Below are positions 11,750 to 24,900 of a stretch of 64,000 nt of DNA, piece by piece. The position numbers and the translations under genes are program-made. Numbering within the stretch: position 1 is the first letter of the stretch; each line of letters starts with the position of its first letter. The stretch comes from Paragonimus skrjabini miyazakii. Its lineage: Eukaryota > Platyhelminthes > Trematoda > Plagiorchiida > Troglotrematidae. Below the pieces are notes generated by a model. It worked only from the letters and a program-made list of their open reading frames with translations, did no database searches and had not been told where the DNA came from. The stretch lies in NCBI GenBank assembly GCA_014338405.1, contig JTDE01000748.1:97492-161491 (forward strand), read 5' to 3'.

Positions 11750-12800
11750 GTGCTCTGGTTGTGCCTTTATTTGAACGTGTGAAGAGAAAGCAAAGGATGA
11801 ATATCTGCTGAGGAGTAAATCTTCTGAGCCGTTATATAAAGACCTTGGCAATAAGTTTTGGAAATCCTGAAGCAATAAAGATTCCTGACGAGTTGCAGTA
11901 AGACTGGCTTGGCGTTTACCGATTTCTAGCTCTAGGAAAAATGTTTTGAACGCAACTAACAGTTGTGTGCTATTTTTGTGGACCCCACAAAAGCTCTTTA
12001 TTCCGCGGCCTAGGGCCCGGTAAGCAAAGGTGTTGTAGCATCGATCGACCTCCAATTGTTAAGGAATTGTCACTAGTATGCATATGTTTGACTGTGGTAC
12101 CAACAATTACTTTTCAGGACTAGAAAGTCTATGTTCAAATAGAAAACCACACAAAAGGTCATCTGCTAAATAGTTGATTTTCCGGCGTTCTAAGCCTGCT
12201 GCGTGAATGGGCCGTCCAGATTGTGTTATATACAGATGATTGCGCGTTACTTGTGCACCATGAAGAACAACTGCGAAGGATAAACATGACTTTTGCAATA
12301 GTGACAGCCAAACGTCGTTCGAATATTTACACAAATAAAACATTTTCTTCTTTCAGCTTTCTTCGGGCGGAAATGTTATGCCTAAGCCTCGAATTAGCAG
12401 CGTTGGAGACATTGTGAATAGCTCCACAGGGGGAACTGCCTTTGGACCACGATCTGCTAGCCCATGTGGTCAACATTAACGCAACTTCCGTACACTTTGG
12501 GAAACGTGTCTGGACGAACCACAGTTTGGAGATGGAAAACCAAGCTGTATTTCCACTGCGCAATAGTGCCATCTTCGGTGTTGGGTTGTTGTGAAACGTG
12601 GACATTTTATCAACGGACTGAGTAGCGTCTTAGCCGCCTTCGTCTATAATAAGTATGACGTAGCTTGTGTAGATGATGGCCAGATGTTGTCCCGAATACT
12701 GAGCTACTTCGTCCATGATGGACAAATAAGATGGAAGCCATGCTGATGACCAAGTAGTTTCGTTCCGTCTGATAGCTGACTAATAGATCCTAAAACAGCT
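11750..12800 (+). mobile_element. LINE (non-LTR) reverse-transcriptase fragment, degenerate
   Basis: Plus-strand reading across frames gives the RT of an endonuclease/RT LINE common in flatworms. In order: VVPLFERV (like IVPLYK) near 11760; GVNLLS...PDELQ (like GISLL...PESQ); motif A FVDPTKALYSA at 11975-12007 (like FVDLTKAFDT); the catalytic YxDD box as LYTDDCALLVH at 12226-12258; then RVWTNHSLEMEN near 12505 (like VWNRHGLQLNTK) and a C-terminal piece resembling WTNKMEAMLM near 12720. Stops and frameshifts interrupt it. No endonuclease is seen upstream, so it is a 5'-truncated dead copy. It belongs to the same family as the copy at 41.4-43.9 kb. Confidence 0.82.
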
Positions 12801-13784
12801 GCTTTACGGGCGACCAAAATTACGTATCGAAATAAATAGAAATAAAAGGCGTTTTGTAGACAGTCTGTCTTCAACATCGTCACAGTTTTGCATCCATGGC
12901 CCTCGTTACTCAACTGACACATCCGGAGGTCAGTTTTGTTATTTGATTGTCCCTCAATTCGAAACCACGTGAAGTAACTGTGTGACTAATTGCTCTTGAG
13001 TTATTTGTCTCGACAACCATGATAGTATAAAATGACGAATAACTGAAAAGAGACTGTTCGTCAAAACAACTTATACTCCAGAAACTACGTAAGCAAAATA
13101 TCCGGAACCTAGAAGTTTCACTACTAGAATGTTATCCGAATAGTTCTTTCAGTCTGTAATATCAGTCATAAATCCTGAAAGAGCGTAGACCTGAACTGGA
13201 TGCATAGAGAAGTGCGATCCGGTAGGTGCGATTCAGTAATTCAATGAACGACGGTTATGCCTAATCGTCAGTACCAGCTTGTCATAGTAGACAATCTTTT
13301 TATGCCTTTGAAACCGTATATCCGATCGGATTTTTCCAGAACACACATTTCATTCAACTTCCCTGAATTTTCGTGGAACGTTTCAGTTTTGAAAATGTAA
13401 TGCAACTCACAAGCATAGTGTGCACCTCTGGTTCGCTTGAGGTTTTGCGGTAAGTTTGTATACAAAAACGACACACAGGTAGAATAGGGCTGTCTGTACC
13501 CGTTAAATTCGGTATACAGACCAACCTCTTTTAATATCAAATCCGTAGATGGAAACTGAACCGACTGAAAAGTGGTTGATAAAAATTAACTCCAAGTTGA
13601 CAATTTTATCCTCCCGACAATTCCTATAGATATTCTGTAGCTACGGTACTTCAGGCAAACAGTGAAGTGAGTTGTTACACTCAATTAGAAGGACAAAAGG
13701 CATTTATAAGTTTGTTACAACAAACTCAAGAAACGTTTCCAACAAAACAGAAACAACGAGAGAAGACGAGTAATTGTTTTAATG
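12801..13784. other. No gene recognised
   Basis: Sequence downstream of the LINE fragment. The 90-codon minus-strand ORF at 13268-13540 matches nothing I recognise. Confidence 0.5.
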
Positions 13785-13990
13785 ATCCTTTCTCAAGCCA
13801 ATACAATTACACAGACTTCATCAAACGTGTCGTATGACAAACCACAAAATCCTCGACGGGATTGTTAACAAGGGACAGTAAAAACGCTCGTTAGACTCCA
13901 CACGGTTGGCTGGACCTGGAACAGAAGTTGACTGGTTGTTGTCACTCGCTCAGAGCCAGATGTTTGTGCGTGGTTAGAGTAAATTTGATT
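13785..13990 (+). repeat. Arm 1 of a diverged inverted repeat
   Basis: The reverse complement of this stretch matches 15205-15425, sharing blocks such as TTTGGCTCTGAGCGAGTGAC, ACAACCAGTCAAC and GATTTTGTGGTTTGTC. Identity by eye is about 80-85%. It is an old inverted pair about 1.2 kb apart, either two inverted insertions of one dispersed repeat or the ends of a foldback element. Confidence 0.75.
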
Positions 13991-15204
13991 GAACTGACAG
14001 CTTTAATAATTTGGTTCACTACAATGTTAACGTTAAGATAGAGTCTGAAATACGAGTTATCAGCCCACGACCAGTAAGTGCTCGTGCATTCGTTTCCATG
14101 CCGCTGTTGTACTACTGTTGGTAGTACGACGATGCACTTGTCAAAAGGGGACGAGGAAAGTCACTCATTCTGCATTGGAACCGATTTTCGTAAACCAACT
14201 AAACAGCGCCATTTCTTGATAGGCTGCAGAAACAGTAACAGACGCTAAGAAAAATACTACTGGCAAATGGATATCCTGAAAAGTTAGCACACATTTTCAA
14301 CATGATGAGCAAGTGCAATGACCCAGTTAAAACAGACCAGAAGGAGAATATATTTCTATTTTTGCAATTCAAAGAGGCCACCTGACAAACAGCATCAGGC
14401 ACAAATTGAAATCTGTCCTATCCCACGTGTATGTGGCTGCCCAATTACGTTAAGTTCAAACCACCAAATGACCATTCTACATATTCGTGAACGCAGTTTG
14501 TCTAACTCTTCTGTCGCTGCAGTTGCAGTGAGGTTTACATAGTAAAAACAGATCGACAACTATCATGGAGAGTGGCAGAACACGTCTCGAAATGGGTAGA
14601 ACAACCGATGGCACAGAAATCTCAAACCGGTGAATCCGTTACAAGAAATCCCGCATCACTGGTTGTTAGACACTTCGTGATAACAAGTCACCGAGTTTGC
14701 CCACTTAGTCCATTCAGACTATTGTTATGCAATCAGACCCCGAAGCTAATGGCCTTCAGTAAAGTTTTGTTGATCAGAACTTACCAGCCGCCGTTATGTG
14801 CACGAAAGTGGTTGGAGTAATCCATCGGCTTGCCGTGCTCTTAATGATATAATACTTGGATTGAGTGCATGCATATCCATATCTCTATTTGTCTGTCACA
14901 TATAACTTACATCTTTTGAGTTTGCGATTGATTAGAGTAAACCGAATGCTAACCAAACGCAACATGTCTTCTTTCTGCACTGACGAATTTGGTAGAAGAA
15001 ACCCAGTGTTTCACTGTCGCACATCTCACCGACACTAGGCGGATTGTTTACAGGGTTGCCATAACTCGACTTACTGCTGCCTGTCAGGTTATCTTGATGA
15101 CCGTCAAATTGATTGCAATCAAGTTACGCAATTCCGACCCGTGTGCCCACAAGAAAGTTATTCAGTCCTTTCATTTTCCGTGGCCCCAAACCAGTCATGT
15201 TCAC
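13991..15204. other. Interior of the 13.8-15.4 kb inverted repeat, no gene recognised
   Basis: ORFs at 14318-14542, 14572-14820 and 14989-15246 (plus strand) show no transposase or other recognisable motif, so there is no sign that the interior codes for mobility. Confidence 0.5.
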
Positions 15205-15425
15205 TCTGACCACTCACAAACATTTGGCTCTGAGCGAGTGACGTAACAACCAGTCAACGTCCGTTCCAGGTTCAACCAACCGAATGGAGTCTAACGATCG
15301 TTTTTACTGACCCCTGTTAACTATCCCGTCCAGGATTTTGTGGTTTGTCTTACGATATGTTTGATGTATTGGTCTGATGTACTGGTTTGATGTATTGTAT
15401 TGGTTTGAGAAGGAATTATCAAAAC
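15205..15425 (-). repeat. Arm 2 of a diverged inverted repeat
   Basis: Partner of 13785-13990. It differs by an expansion of a 13-bp unit (TTGATGTATTGGT, then CTGATGTACTGGT, then a partial third) at about 15361-15399 that arm 1 lacks. The expansion arose after the arms separated. Confidence 0.75.
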
Positions 15426-18400
15426 AATGGCTTGTCAAGTCATTGCTATTTCACTTCCAACAAAAATGTAATGCATGATTTTGATTCCATGTGCATTTTT
15501 TAGTTATTAAAGCTAAAAAAGACAGCAACTTCAAAAGAAAATTGTTTTAGGTTAAAAGTTCACTGCTACCCTTCAGTTAATTGATATTTAAAAGTACAGT
15601 GTAATGCTTGTTATACTTCAAACACCCACCCGCACAACTAAACCGTACGGCCACTCATTAGAGTAAAAACATTACTTTTTTATTAGCTACAGAATTTTTT
15701 TATTTCTAGTAAAAAATGAACAACTATTATTAGAAGGTAATGGGTGGGGATTTGATCTAGTGGTGTCCACCGATAAAGCATCTCACATGAAACTAGAAGG
15801 AGTAAACTTAAAACGTCATAAGACCTCTTCAAGTTGTTATGAAACAGTCATACTTAGGCTCTGGCGCAATGCTGTGCATTTACGCAGACCTCGGATGCAT
15901 TCTGAACCACATAAACGTCATCGTGTAGTCTTCAACGCAGTTTCTGGTTCGATTTGCAGGCGGTCTGGTTGTGAAAGCATTATGTGGCTATCACTTGAGT
16001 TTGCGTTTGCTTTTTTCACACAGTTTCTACTGGAAGTGAATTGGCCGAGTTGGAAAGTTTTTGCCCTTTCAACTGATGTGACTGAGCATACGAGGATTTT
16101 CAAAGTCTCTGAAGGTCTTGGAATGCTTCCTTGCACCGAAGGACATCGTGGAAATGAGGTGATGGGAACTGGGGTAGTCTAATTAATACAAGACAATGTA
16201 ACAAAGAAAGCATCAGGGCTCAACTCATCATTTAAACCAGAAGTCATCACAGGACTTGTGCACATGGCAATAAAGAAAGCTGTATCAATGATGCACATTA
16301 AAATAAATAAAAGTTATTTCATCCAGTCACCAGCATCGCTTACTAAGGAGTCGAAATCATTTTCAGACACGTCCGTAGCATTTTGTTTGCGTCTGGAGTG
16401 CAAAAAACATCTGAAATAAACGATTCAGCACGAAATCGCTTGCCTCACTTCCGAGAAAAGGGAGTTTCCTCTAGTCAACCGGCTGATTATACTTTTAACA
16501 TTTTAAGTTTTCTCGTAAGCAAGCTGCTATTTAAAATGATAGGAAAGACACCGACTCACATTCATACTCTGAAGTATCTTCTGTTGTCCTCCGTTTATTC
16601 AAATTGAGAACAGAATGTAAGTCATCGACAAAACCAAAGCTTAGTACATATATCGTATATCACGGAGGCAAAACTACAACTTCTCCGGTCAAATGTTTAG
16701 AACCAGGAGACCTGCGTTGTTTTTTACTAATTCATACAACATCGCTGTCACTTCCTTCTTTGTTATCTTCCCCACTATCAGAGACAGCAGAACAACTGGT
16801 TCATGCAAATACCGAACTGATATAACATCATAAGCTCTAGCAAAGAATGAATAAAGAGAACGTAGATGACCTAACTGCCGTAAATAGCTATCCTTACATT
16901 CAAATTTTTGAAATCAAGGTGACTACGTCTCGGAAATAAACAAACGAGGTATAAGTGAATGCGAGGCGTCGTTTTCAAGACAGCTTCTCTATGACTTTAA
17001 GTGTCACGCATCAGTAGGTTCACTAACTTTATAGATAAGTCGGCTAACTAACGACAGTAATCACAACAGTGAGCTTGATTATAGATTATTTCACCTGATT
17101 TCTCCACTCACCGATTGTATAAGTCCGGAAGTTCTCACCCGGGAGAAGAACACGTCGTACATTGACTGATCCATTAGTGGATAACTATATTTCTCTGTAT
17201 GAGTTACGTAACCTTTCTATTCTGGAATGCATATTCACGTCACTATTGAACTGTTCTTATATATACAAGTTCGTTATTTCCTCCAACTTTGATAGAAAGT
17301 GTAGAAATTGATCAGATACCAAGAATGGTCAAATGTGTTTATTCCATAGAAAATCCACAGTCCCATATTTCGGATCTGTTGAGCAAAGTACACTTATGAG
17401 TGACGACAACAACAAAAACAGCATCTTTCATTCATCCTAGATAGATGGTTGCTCAGACTGTAAAATGGTCAAATCGCGGTTCATCAAACGAAACAGTTCT
17501 ATGCTAATATGAATGCAATCAACAAGACTGATTCATTTTCCATCTAGTTAGTCCACACTAAGATGACGATACAGGCAGTTGGGCAAACAGAATCAACATG
17601 GCTACTGTTACAGAAATAGAATTTTAGAAACCTTGAACAAGGCTGTGAACTAGTTGCACGAAGTGGTAAATTTATTGTAGTGGCTTTCTGCCTCAGTCGA
17701 TAATTAAAATCTGACAAAAATTGGGAATGGGAAAGACAAGATTGTGCAACGCCTGAGCACTCGCAAGGAACTTGTTCACTATAACTTCTGGTATAAATAA
17801 GTACACCCGCCTGGTCCACAGTGCATACGATGCATTTTCACTTGTATTGAGAAAGCTATGTTCAGGACTATCAAGAACTATTGTGAGTACCCTAGATTCA
17901 TGGTCACTGCAGGTGTTAGGGATTTTTGTTCGGATTGTTCGGGGACTGTATGAAAGACACTATTAATTTGAATTCCTTTGCAGTGATAGATTCAGAATTC
18001 CAGTGCTTCCACATACGTCCTTCGAAACCGCTTTCATGCAATCAAAAACATGCTTACCTTGACGATAAGGTCGGTCGTAACATAAGAGGGCAAAGTAATT
18101 AGTTCGAAACGGCGTGAACATTACAGAAAAATAAACAATTTACTGCTGCCTCACGTAGTAACACATTCGTCCAACGAGAACTAAAGGAAGAGATGTGAAC
18201 CCGAATATCAGAATAAAACGGATGTTATTCGGTATGCCTACAAACAAGCGTTCTGCGGATAGCGTAGCTAGCAATTATTCGTGGTGTTTGCAGACTGATT
18301 AACAATACTGTAAAAGTCTAACCTTGACTAAAAGAAAAGTCTCTATGTAACATGGAGCAGAAACTTCTAATTTTTTGGTGGCAAGCTTCAGACAGATGTC
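15426..18400. other. No gene recognised
   Basis: The largest ORF is 15760-16182 (+, 140 codons). It has no recognisable domain, and a hydrophobic patch (LEFAFAFFTQFLL) is the only notable feature. I do not call it a gene. Confidence 0.45.
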
Positions 18401-18950
18401 GCCATGTCCACAGGGCTACAGTACATTACTGTAAATTGAATACCACCCACAAATTGTTGCAGCCTTCACAGTCAGATAAGCCTTTTGGCCGGCCTACTTT
18501 GAAAGAAAGCACTAAACTTGAGTTTCGCTCTTATTAGAACTCACAGAGTGTTTGTTTCCGTCTAGACCAGAATTTAAACTCCGGCCTTAGTACTTGTGGG
18601 ACCCGCATGTTGACTGTAATGCGGGTGAACCCACAATAGGCATGATTAAGTGATCATGTTCATACGCTCATCCACAACCTTGTGCAAACAGTGTACAGTC
18701 TGTGCGATCGTTTCGAAAGCAGCATGAACAGAACCACTCTATTCACTGTGGTCGATAACACCATGATCAGGACTTCTTAGTTAGGTTGAGGTCACTATCC
18801 TTGTTGAACCAAATAAGCGTGGTTAAAATCATTAATGGAAGTTTGGGGATGTAGAGTATTCCAATTTAAATACCACTCATAGTTGATCGCATCCTTCGCA
18901 TCCAACTAAACCTTTCGGCCAACTAAAGTCGAAAATTCAGTCTAAAGCGT
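18400..18950 (-). repeat. Decayed tandem dimer of the hammerhead repeat (about 430-bp period)
   Basis: Two minus-strand copies in the same orientation. Body block TACCACCCACAAATTGTTGC starts at 18441 and its second copy TACCACTCATAGTTGATCGC at 18871, an offset of 430 bp. The first unit carries body, decayed ribozyme (18509-18551), decayed tRNA-like head (about 18585-18650) and about 185 bp of leader (shared with 4800-4985: GATCGTTTCGAAA, TCGATAAC, AGGACTTC). The second has tail and body only, ending near 18945. The same period (433 bp between tail starts at 4558 and 4991) is seen at the first locus. Confidence 0.8.
18509..18551 (-). ncRNA. Decayed hammerhead ribozyme
   Basis: Minus strand: helix I and helix II strands, GCGAAAC, a UCAA loop, GUU and UAGUGC are still present. 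The CUGANGA core reads CUGUGAG, having lost an essential position, and the helix I partner is mutated. It is predicted to be inactive. Confidence 0.65.
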
Positions 18951-21900
18951 TTGCGCAGTTTTACCGTGTAAATCCAAGACCCGGCGCATCCGTGTGAAAG
19001 ATGCATGCAGACTCCCCATAATCAACCACCGTTATCCCTGCCATCCAACCTTCCTCAAGTAGACTGGGTGTGTGAGCATAGCGACAGTTCATTGGCGAAC
19101 ATTTCGGAAATGCAAAAATTTGGGACCAGTGTATTAAAAATGCATACTCTTCGCTAACCGGGCCACGCATCTCGTATTCTAGCAGAGCGTCTATCGCACC
19201 ACACATTGATTATTGTGGCTGCTAGTGGTTGGAAGAAACCGAAGAACAACGAGCAGATGACGTGGTCCTGGGCTAGACAGGCTTTGAATGTACCACCGAA
19301 TCAGGTTGGCAAATACTACCTGCGTGGATAGAGAGATCAAGATTACCCACACCAGATTATAAATTTTCTGGGAGGGGCTGTATATCAAGGTCAGTGACAA
19401 GACCGTATCCATAAAGTTATCTTATCTTCTTCTTCGGGGATAATCAATATTTCTTTTTACTTTACTTATTATTTTGTCAATTGGTGAAATACTAGTACGA
19501 CCAATGTTAGACTGACTTGTACTGACCAAGAATATACCTGAACAATGAAAATGAGAATCTTCCGTAGCTGGATAATATGTGCACGGTGGATTTCTGTCAA
19601 CATTTCTAACACCATATTCAGATAACCGTACCTACATCATCTGTAACGGGGGTCGCAGGAATGTAGGTGAATTATTGAAGATCGCTTTCAGTCCGTTGCA
19701 CAAAGAGGGCGCAGCAGCCAAGGACTGAAATTCACATACTTTTTTGCAAGCCCAATGACCACGATCAGTCTGCAGTGACCTAATAAGCTAACGAGTGTAC
19801 GCTGATCGTGTATTCGATTCTTTGACGAGTTAACGAAACCCAACAAGGTCAAAATGGCTGTCCACAACTTCGCTGGTAGCCAATGAGATTAAATGTTGGC
19901 TTATCTGGGTGCTGTTATCTGTGGCATGATTACCCTATCTCTGCATACAAATGACTTCCCAGTCAGAGTCTGAAAACGTTCTATGTTTGACTATTTCTCC
20001 TTCTTTGCGTCATACAGCAAACAACCGGCGTACAGATAATTTTCTTTTTTGTTACGTTTAATATAAAGTGCAACTGTCACTATGGTTACCATTACTAGGT
20101 GACCTAGCGAGTCTGATCAAGAAGAAAATATTGTTTAAAGTCATCGGGCCACCTATAATTTGCCCACCAAGAAGGTGGGCGTGTAAACAGCGGAAAATTC
20201 ATTTCACGAAGTGCAAACTCTATGTGGTTGATGTGACCCGCTAATGTATTCATTTGGCTAAACTGCTGCTTTTCCCGATGGGTTATCATGGTTCCAACTT
20301 GAATCCAAGAAACCGGAAACATACTTCTTGTAAGATTAACACTTTCTGTCTCCCCCTCCTGCCGCTGCCTAGAGCGAACGGCTTCAGCTTGGTAATAAAA
20401 AAGGTGAGAAATTATTTAATCCATGTCATTTTTCGTTGCCTCTGAGTCTGAAAAAGAGCATCAAATGTCAGTGATGTTGCCAGAAGTTCTTTCCACACAT
20501 TGGATACTGCTTCTCTGCCTGGCTAATGCCAGACGAAGACCATCATTCTGTACTCACACCCTTTGCTTATGAATAAACGTTTTGGATAGCGTCTCCTGAA
20601 AAAAACACTATGCTTGATAATCATTTCACTAGCATATCCCTCTTTGAGGGCTAGAAATGTTACAATGAAAACCGTGTATGATTGCGAAATTAACGTGTTA
20701 CTCATTGTTTCACTTATCTCATAGTAATTATGATCAAAACACCACATCTGACGTTGACACATAGTTAGTTTCCGTTCTCTGAAATAACTGTACATCGGAG
20801 TATGTGGTTAACAAAATTTACTCACGTTAGGCAGATTGTTTGCGTAGGATTGAACTAAACTAACTCAACCAGAATAACACCATTAACAGGGTAAGGGTAT
20901 TACCAAACGTGGTTTCTAGTAGATAAATCAAAGCACTAAATAGGAATAGCATTAGGCGGTAGAAATCTGGCATTAAAGAATGTTACCTGGTCTCTGCTTG
21001 GAATGTTGGTCGGTGTGAATAGATTGTAGATATATTCCGTAAAAACTGTATTTGATTGATTAGTGCGTCGATTATCTGAAGAAGTCTTTCATGATGTAAT
21101 CCAGATGGCTTTAACATTGACTAAACCATCGCGACAGACATCATCTCTAGAAAGAGCAAAGTCAGTTTCTCGTTACTTTCAATAGTTGACTTCATTTCCT
21201 GGTCGGTTTGAACTTTTTGATTGAGGAAGATGCACAGTGTCACTGAGTGATCGAGAGTGAAAGTAACATGTTGCTAACATATGCTCCAAGTCCTTTCTTT
21301 CAAATGACTTTTGGCTGATCCATTTCAGACAGTACAATACACTCAAGATTCATCATATCCGTTTCACTACCTGGACTAGAAAATAGATAGCGAAGCCATT
21401 TATCTGGATGCAAACGTCGTGATCAACTGTAAGTAGTGCTCATGCCCTGATAATGTAGTTATTTTGGGATACTTATCTCTGAACATACTCTTTAGGAGTT
21501 TCTCATCTTTTTTTCGGGTTTACTGAGAAAAAATTAGAATCGGCAACACTCGAGCCAAATTTTCAGTCAATTGATCGCCAGTTCTGCGGAAACTGCATCA
21601 CAGTCACACTATATTCACTATGTGTGTCCAAACATACGTCAGGCCGAGGGGAGATTAATGGTTTGTAAGGGATATTTTGGGGCATTACTACATTATGTTT
21701 TCAAGTTCATGTGATTTAACCAGTCTAAACTGGCAACTTGTTGTAAACGATGATAACGACAACAACTTGTTCAGAGTATTTCATGAAACTCACTCTTAAA
21801 CCAATCATGCATGACCTGCTTCTTCCTTGTTTGAACTGATCAGTTAGAGATAGTGTACATCGAACAGGCAACGTCTTTTCGTTACGAGTTGAAGCCATTA

Positions 21901-24900
21901 TTCGTTCGGCCACCGGTTCTGTGAGCAACGCATGTTACGGAAGAATTCATATATGAGAACCATTGCATATTGCGAACTCGGCTAACCTGCATGAAAACAC
22001 ACCGCATTTCGCATAGCTAGTTTCCATTGTTACAACTAAACAATACCTTTATTTATTCCATATCCACTAACTATAAACAGAATACACTTGCGGAAACATA
22101 GCTACTAGATGCTAGCTTTACAACGGAGCGTATAAATGGAGAGCACTATAAATTAACTAGTGAACGACTGTATTTTAGGTAACTCATTGTTTGATGCTTG
22201 TTTCGGGGTTAACTCGCGATGTAAGGATGACATGAAAGGATCTGTGAGCATGGATGTTCGATAAGTAGATATTTAAGGAGTTGTGTAGTGTCGTCTTCTG
22301 AATAAATATTCGGTCGAAAACACACGAAATTTATGGGAAGTATCAGTAAATGACTTACAAACACATTTACCACAGATTGTGAAGAGAGTGAAAACGATGT
22401 AGTAAACTAATTACAAAAAAGCAACAGTTATTCGAGACAGAGATATATTCGAACGAGGAACGCACACTGATGAAACTGTTCGCTAAAATTACGACGAAGA
22501 TACCCAGGGGAAGATAAAGCCAGAGTAGTTGCCCTCACTCCGTTACGACTAGTTACCAAGTCAGACCATGTCTAATCAAAAACTATCTCCAACGTTTTAA
22601 ACGTTCAATGTTTGCATGATTAAATCTTCAGAGGACAAGTACAACAATGTTCTGATTCGGTTTTACAGTCATTTCTTGTGCAGTCGGCACAAACAAAATG
22701 GTAGAAATCGGAACAAATTTTTGAAGCAAACTAGTTTCAAGCTTTAAACTACTGACCAGCAATAAATTGATTGGGATCGGAACAAAAGGAATCACTGTTA
22801 TTTTAATGCCTCTTCATGGGCTTAAGAAGGTTCGAAATCTTTGTTCAACAGACCATGAGAACTCATCGAGGGAAGAATGTACAATCACTTAGAAAGTATT
22901 CACAAACTATAATACTGAGCTATACGGAGATGAAAAGTAGTTTTACCGTAAGGGGTGAATGGTGAAGACTTTAACATTTCCAAAAATCGATAAATTAAAG
23001 AGGCCGTAACAAATTGTAGGTAAATGTTGAGTATAAATATTCTGCGTAGTGGATGTCGGACAAGAAGTAGCTGAAACTTTTAAACAATTAATAAGAGACG
23101 AATAAAAACAAAACTCCAATGTCTGTGTCCACTCGGAAAATGAGATATTAATGTTTTATGACGAGTAACGTATTATCTTCATCGCAAACGATAGTCATAA
23201 GCCGCAGGAGTGATCAAAAGCTTCAGCTGCCTCATGAGGTTTCCTTCCTGATGCTCACTCACTTACATTAAACTAAGACAAAGTTTTTTGTAGTTTGTCA
23301 ATTTGAGATTAGAAATGAGACAGGTGAAAAAGCCAGCAGTGCAACAGTCTGGATTATGACACCCGTCTATAGAACTACTAATTCCCAGAGTCTACGTATA
23401 ATATATATAGACATTTTTTTAATAAAACAAAACAAAATATCAGTAGTTGGACCCAAATGTTTTGTGAATAAATCTGGCCAGGTCTAGGTTTTGCGTAATA
23501 TGGTACCTTTTCAATAACGTCAACTGCCTCCTCGCCAATCTTTGGTTAACCAGAAAAATTCGCTTATCTTACTAGCATACGAATATGGGGCAGTGATCCA
23601 GTACATGGAATGGGTACCTGGTTTTCAAATTTGTGTACCGGTTGCAGTGTGCACAAAACTGTCGTTTTTGACATGGTACAATGATTGGGTTGTTGTGTGT
23701 AAATACTACGGAGGCAGAATGATGGAAATGCATGCATTATTGTCGAACCATGCAACAAGAGAACCTGTTTCTTTATACCCAAAGAGCCATTTTAAGAAAA
23801 ATGGATTGAATCCTTTTGATTCGTGTAAAACAGTGAAGAAAAGATCAGCAGTACACATAAATTCACTTGAATCCACTAACAGTTCCATTCACCCAGGATG
23901 GTTGATTTATTCCTAGTTGGGAACCGCCACTCGTCGTTAAAATCAAACGATTTTTATCAGTCACATCTAATGTGATCTATAGAACTTCGTTTCTCAATAG
24001 AAGCTAACAAGCGATAGAAAAACATTCATAACGTATTTTTTCGCCATTAGGTGTCAACAAGCTGTTTAATGCTTCACACCCAAAGGTAGTATGATTAGGA
24101 ACAAGTTTATGCGGATGAGTTTATAGAACTTATAAAAATAAATCTTACCAATCTACAACATAATTCACCAAGAAATATTTGGTAGTCGATAACCCCATGA
24201 CTGATTATTTTAGTCATAAGTTGGATTTTTCTCTGTAAACGCTTTAAAACCTAGAAGGGAAATTCCAAAACTTTTGTATCAGTTATCTGGCAATCCTATG
24301 TGAGATGATATTATGAAAAGTCAAGTTTGCAAACAACCGTTTTTGATCAGTTATTGTAATTACAAGGGATTTGTTGGATTTGTTTGTGAAGCTGGAATAT
24401 GGTTATAAGCAATGATAATAGTCATGTGAATGAACGCCTTACCAGGTGACGGTAGGTTTGGTTGTATATGTATGTTGTGTTTACATGTGACAATATGTTG
24501 ATCGAGTTAATGGGTAAATGAAGCTCAGAAGGTTTATGCATAGTTGATAACGGCCAGTATAAGGTTTGTACGATGATGATATTAATAGTCTTCTCAAAGT
24601 TGAAACAGTAAGCCATTAAACGAAAGGACCAAAATCACCCATTCTGACCGATGTACTTAATAATGCTGTGTATATCATTTCGCTGATTTCCTGTCATCAA
24701 GACTGGTATAGTTCATCGGAAAAGCAACAGAGGTACGGAGTTATTGATCGAACACATTTCCGCGTCGCAGCGACTTTATGCCCCAGCATGATTTTCGAAA
24801 GCATCACCACTAAATTATGCCCTAATCACTACTATACACAATAAAGTTAACTAACACAAGAATAGGTAGTATTTCCTAACCATTATTAATGCACTTGATG

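Noticed and set aside
15760..16182. 140-codon ORF as a gene
   Set aside because: No recognised domain, no conserved pattern and overlapping ORFs on the other strand; not enough to call a gene.
22460..22500. CTGATGAAACTG near 22467 as a possible hammerhead
   Set aside because: Helix II is absent and no NUH site or helix I partner is found.
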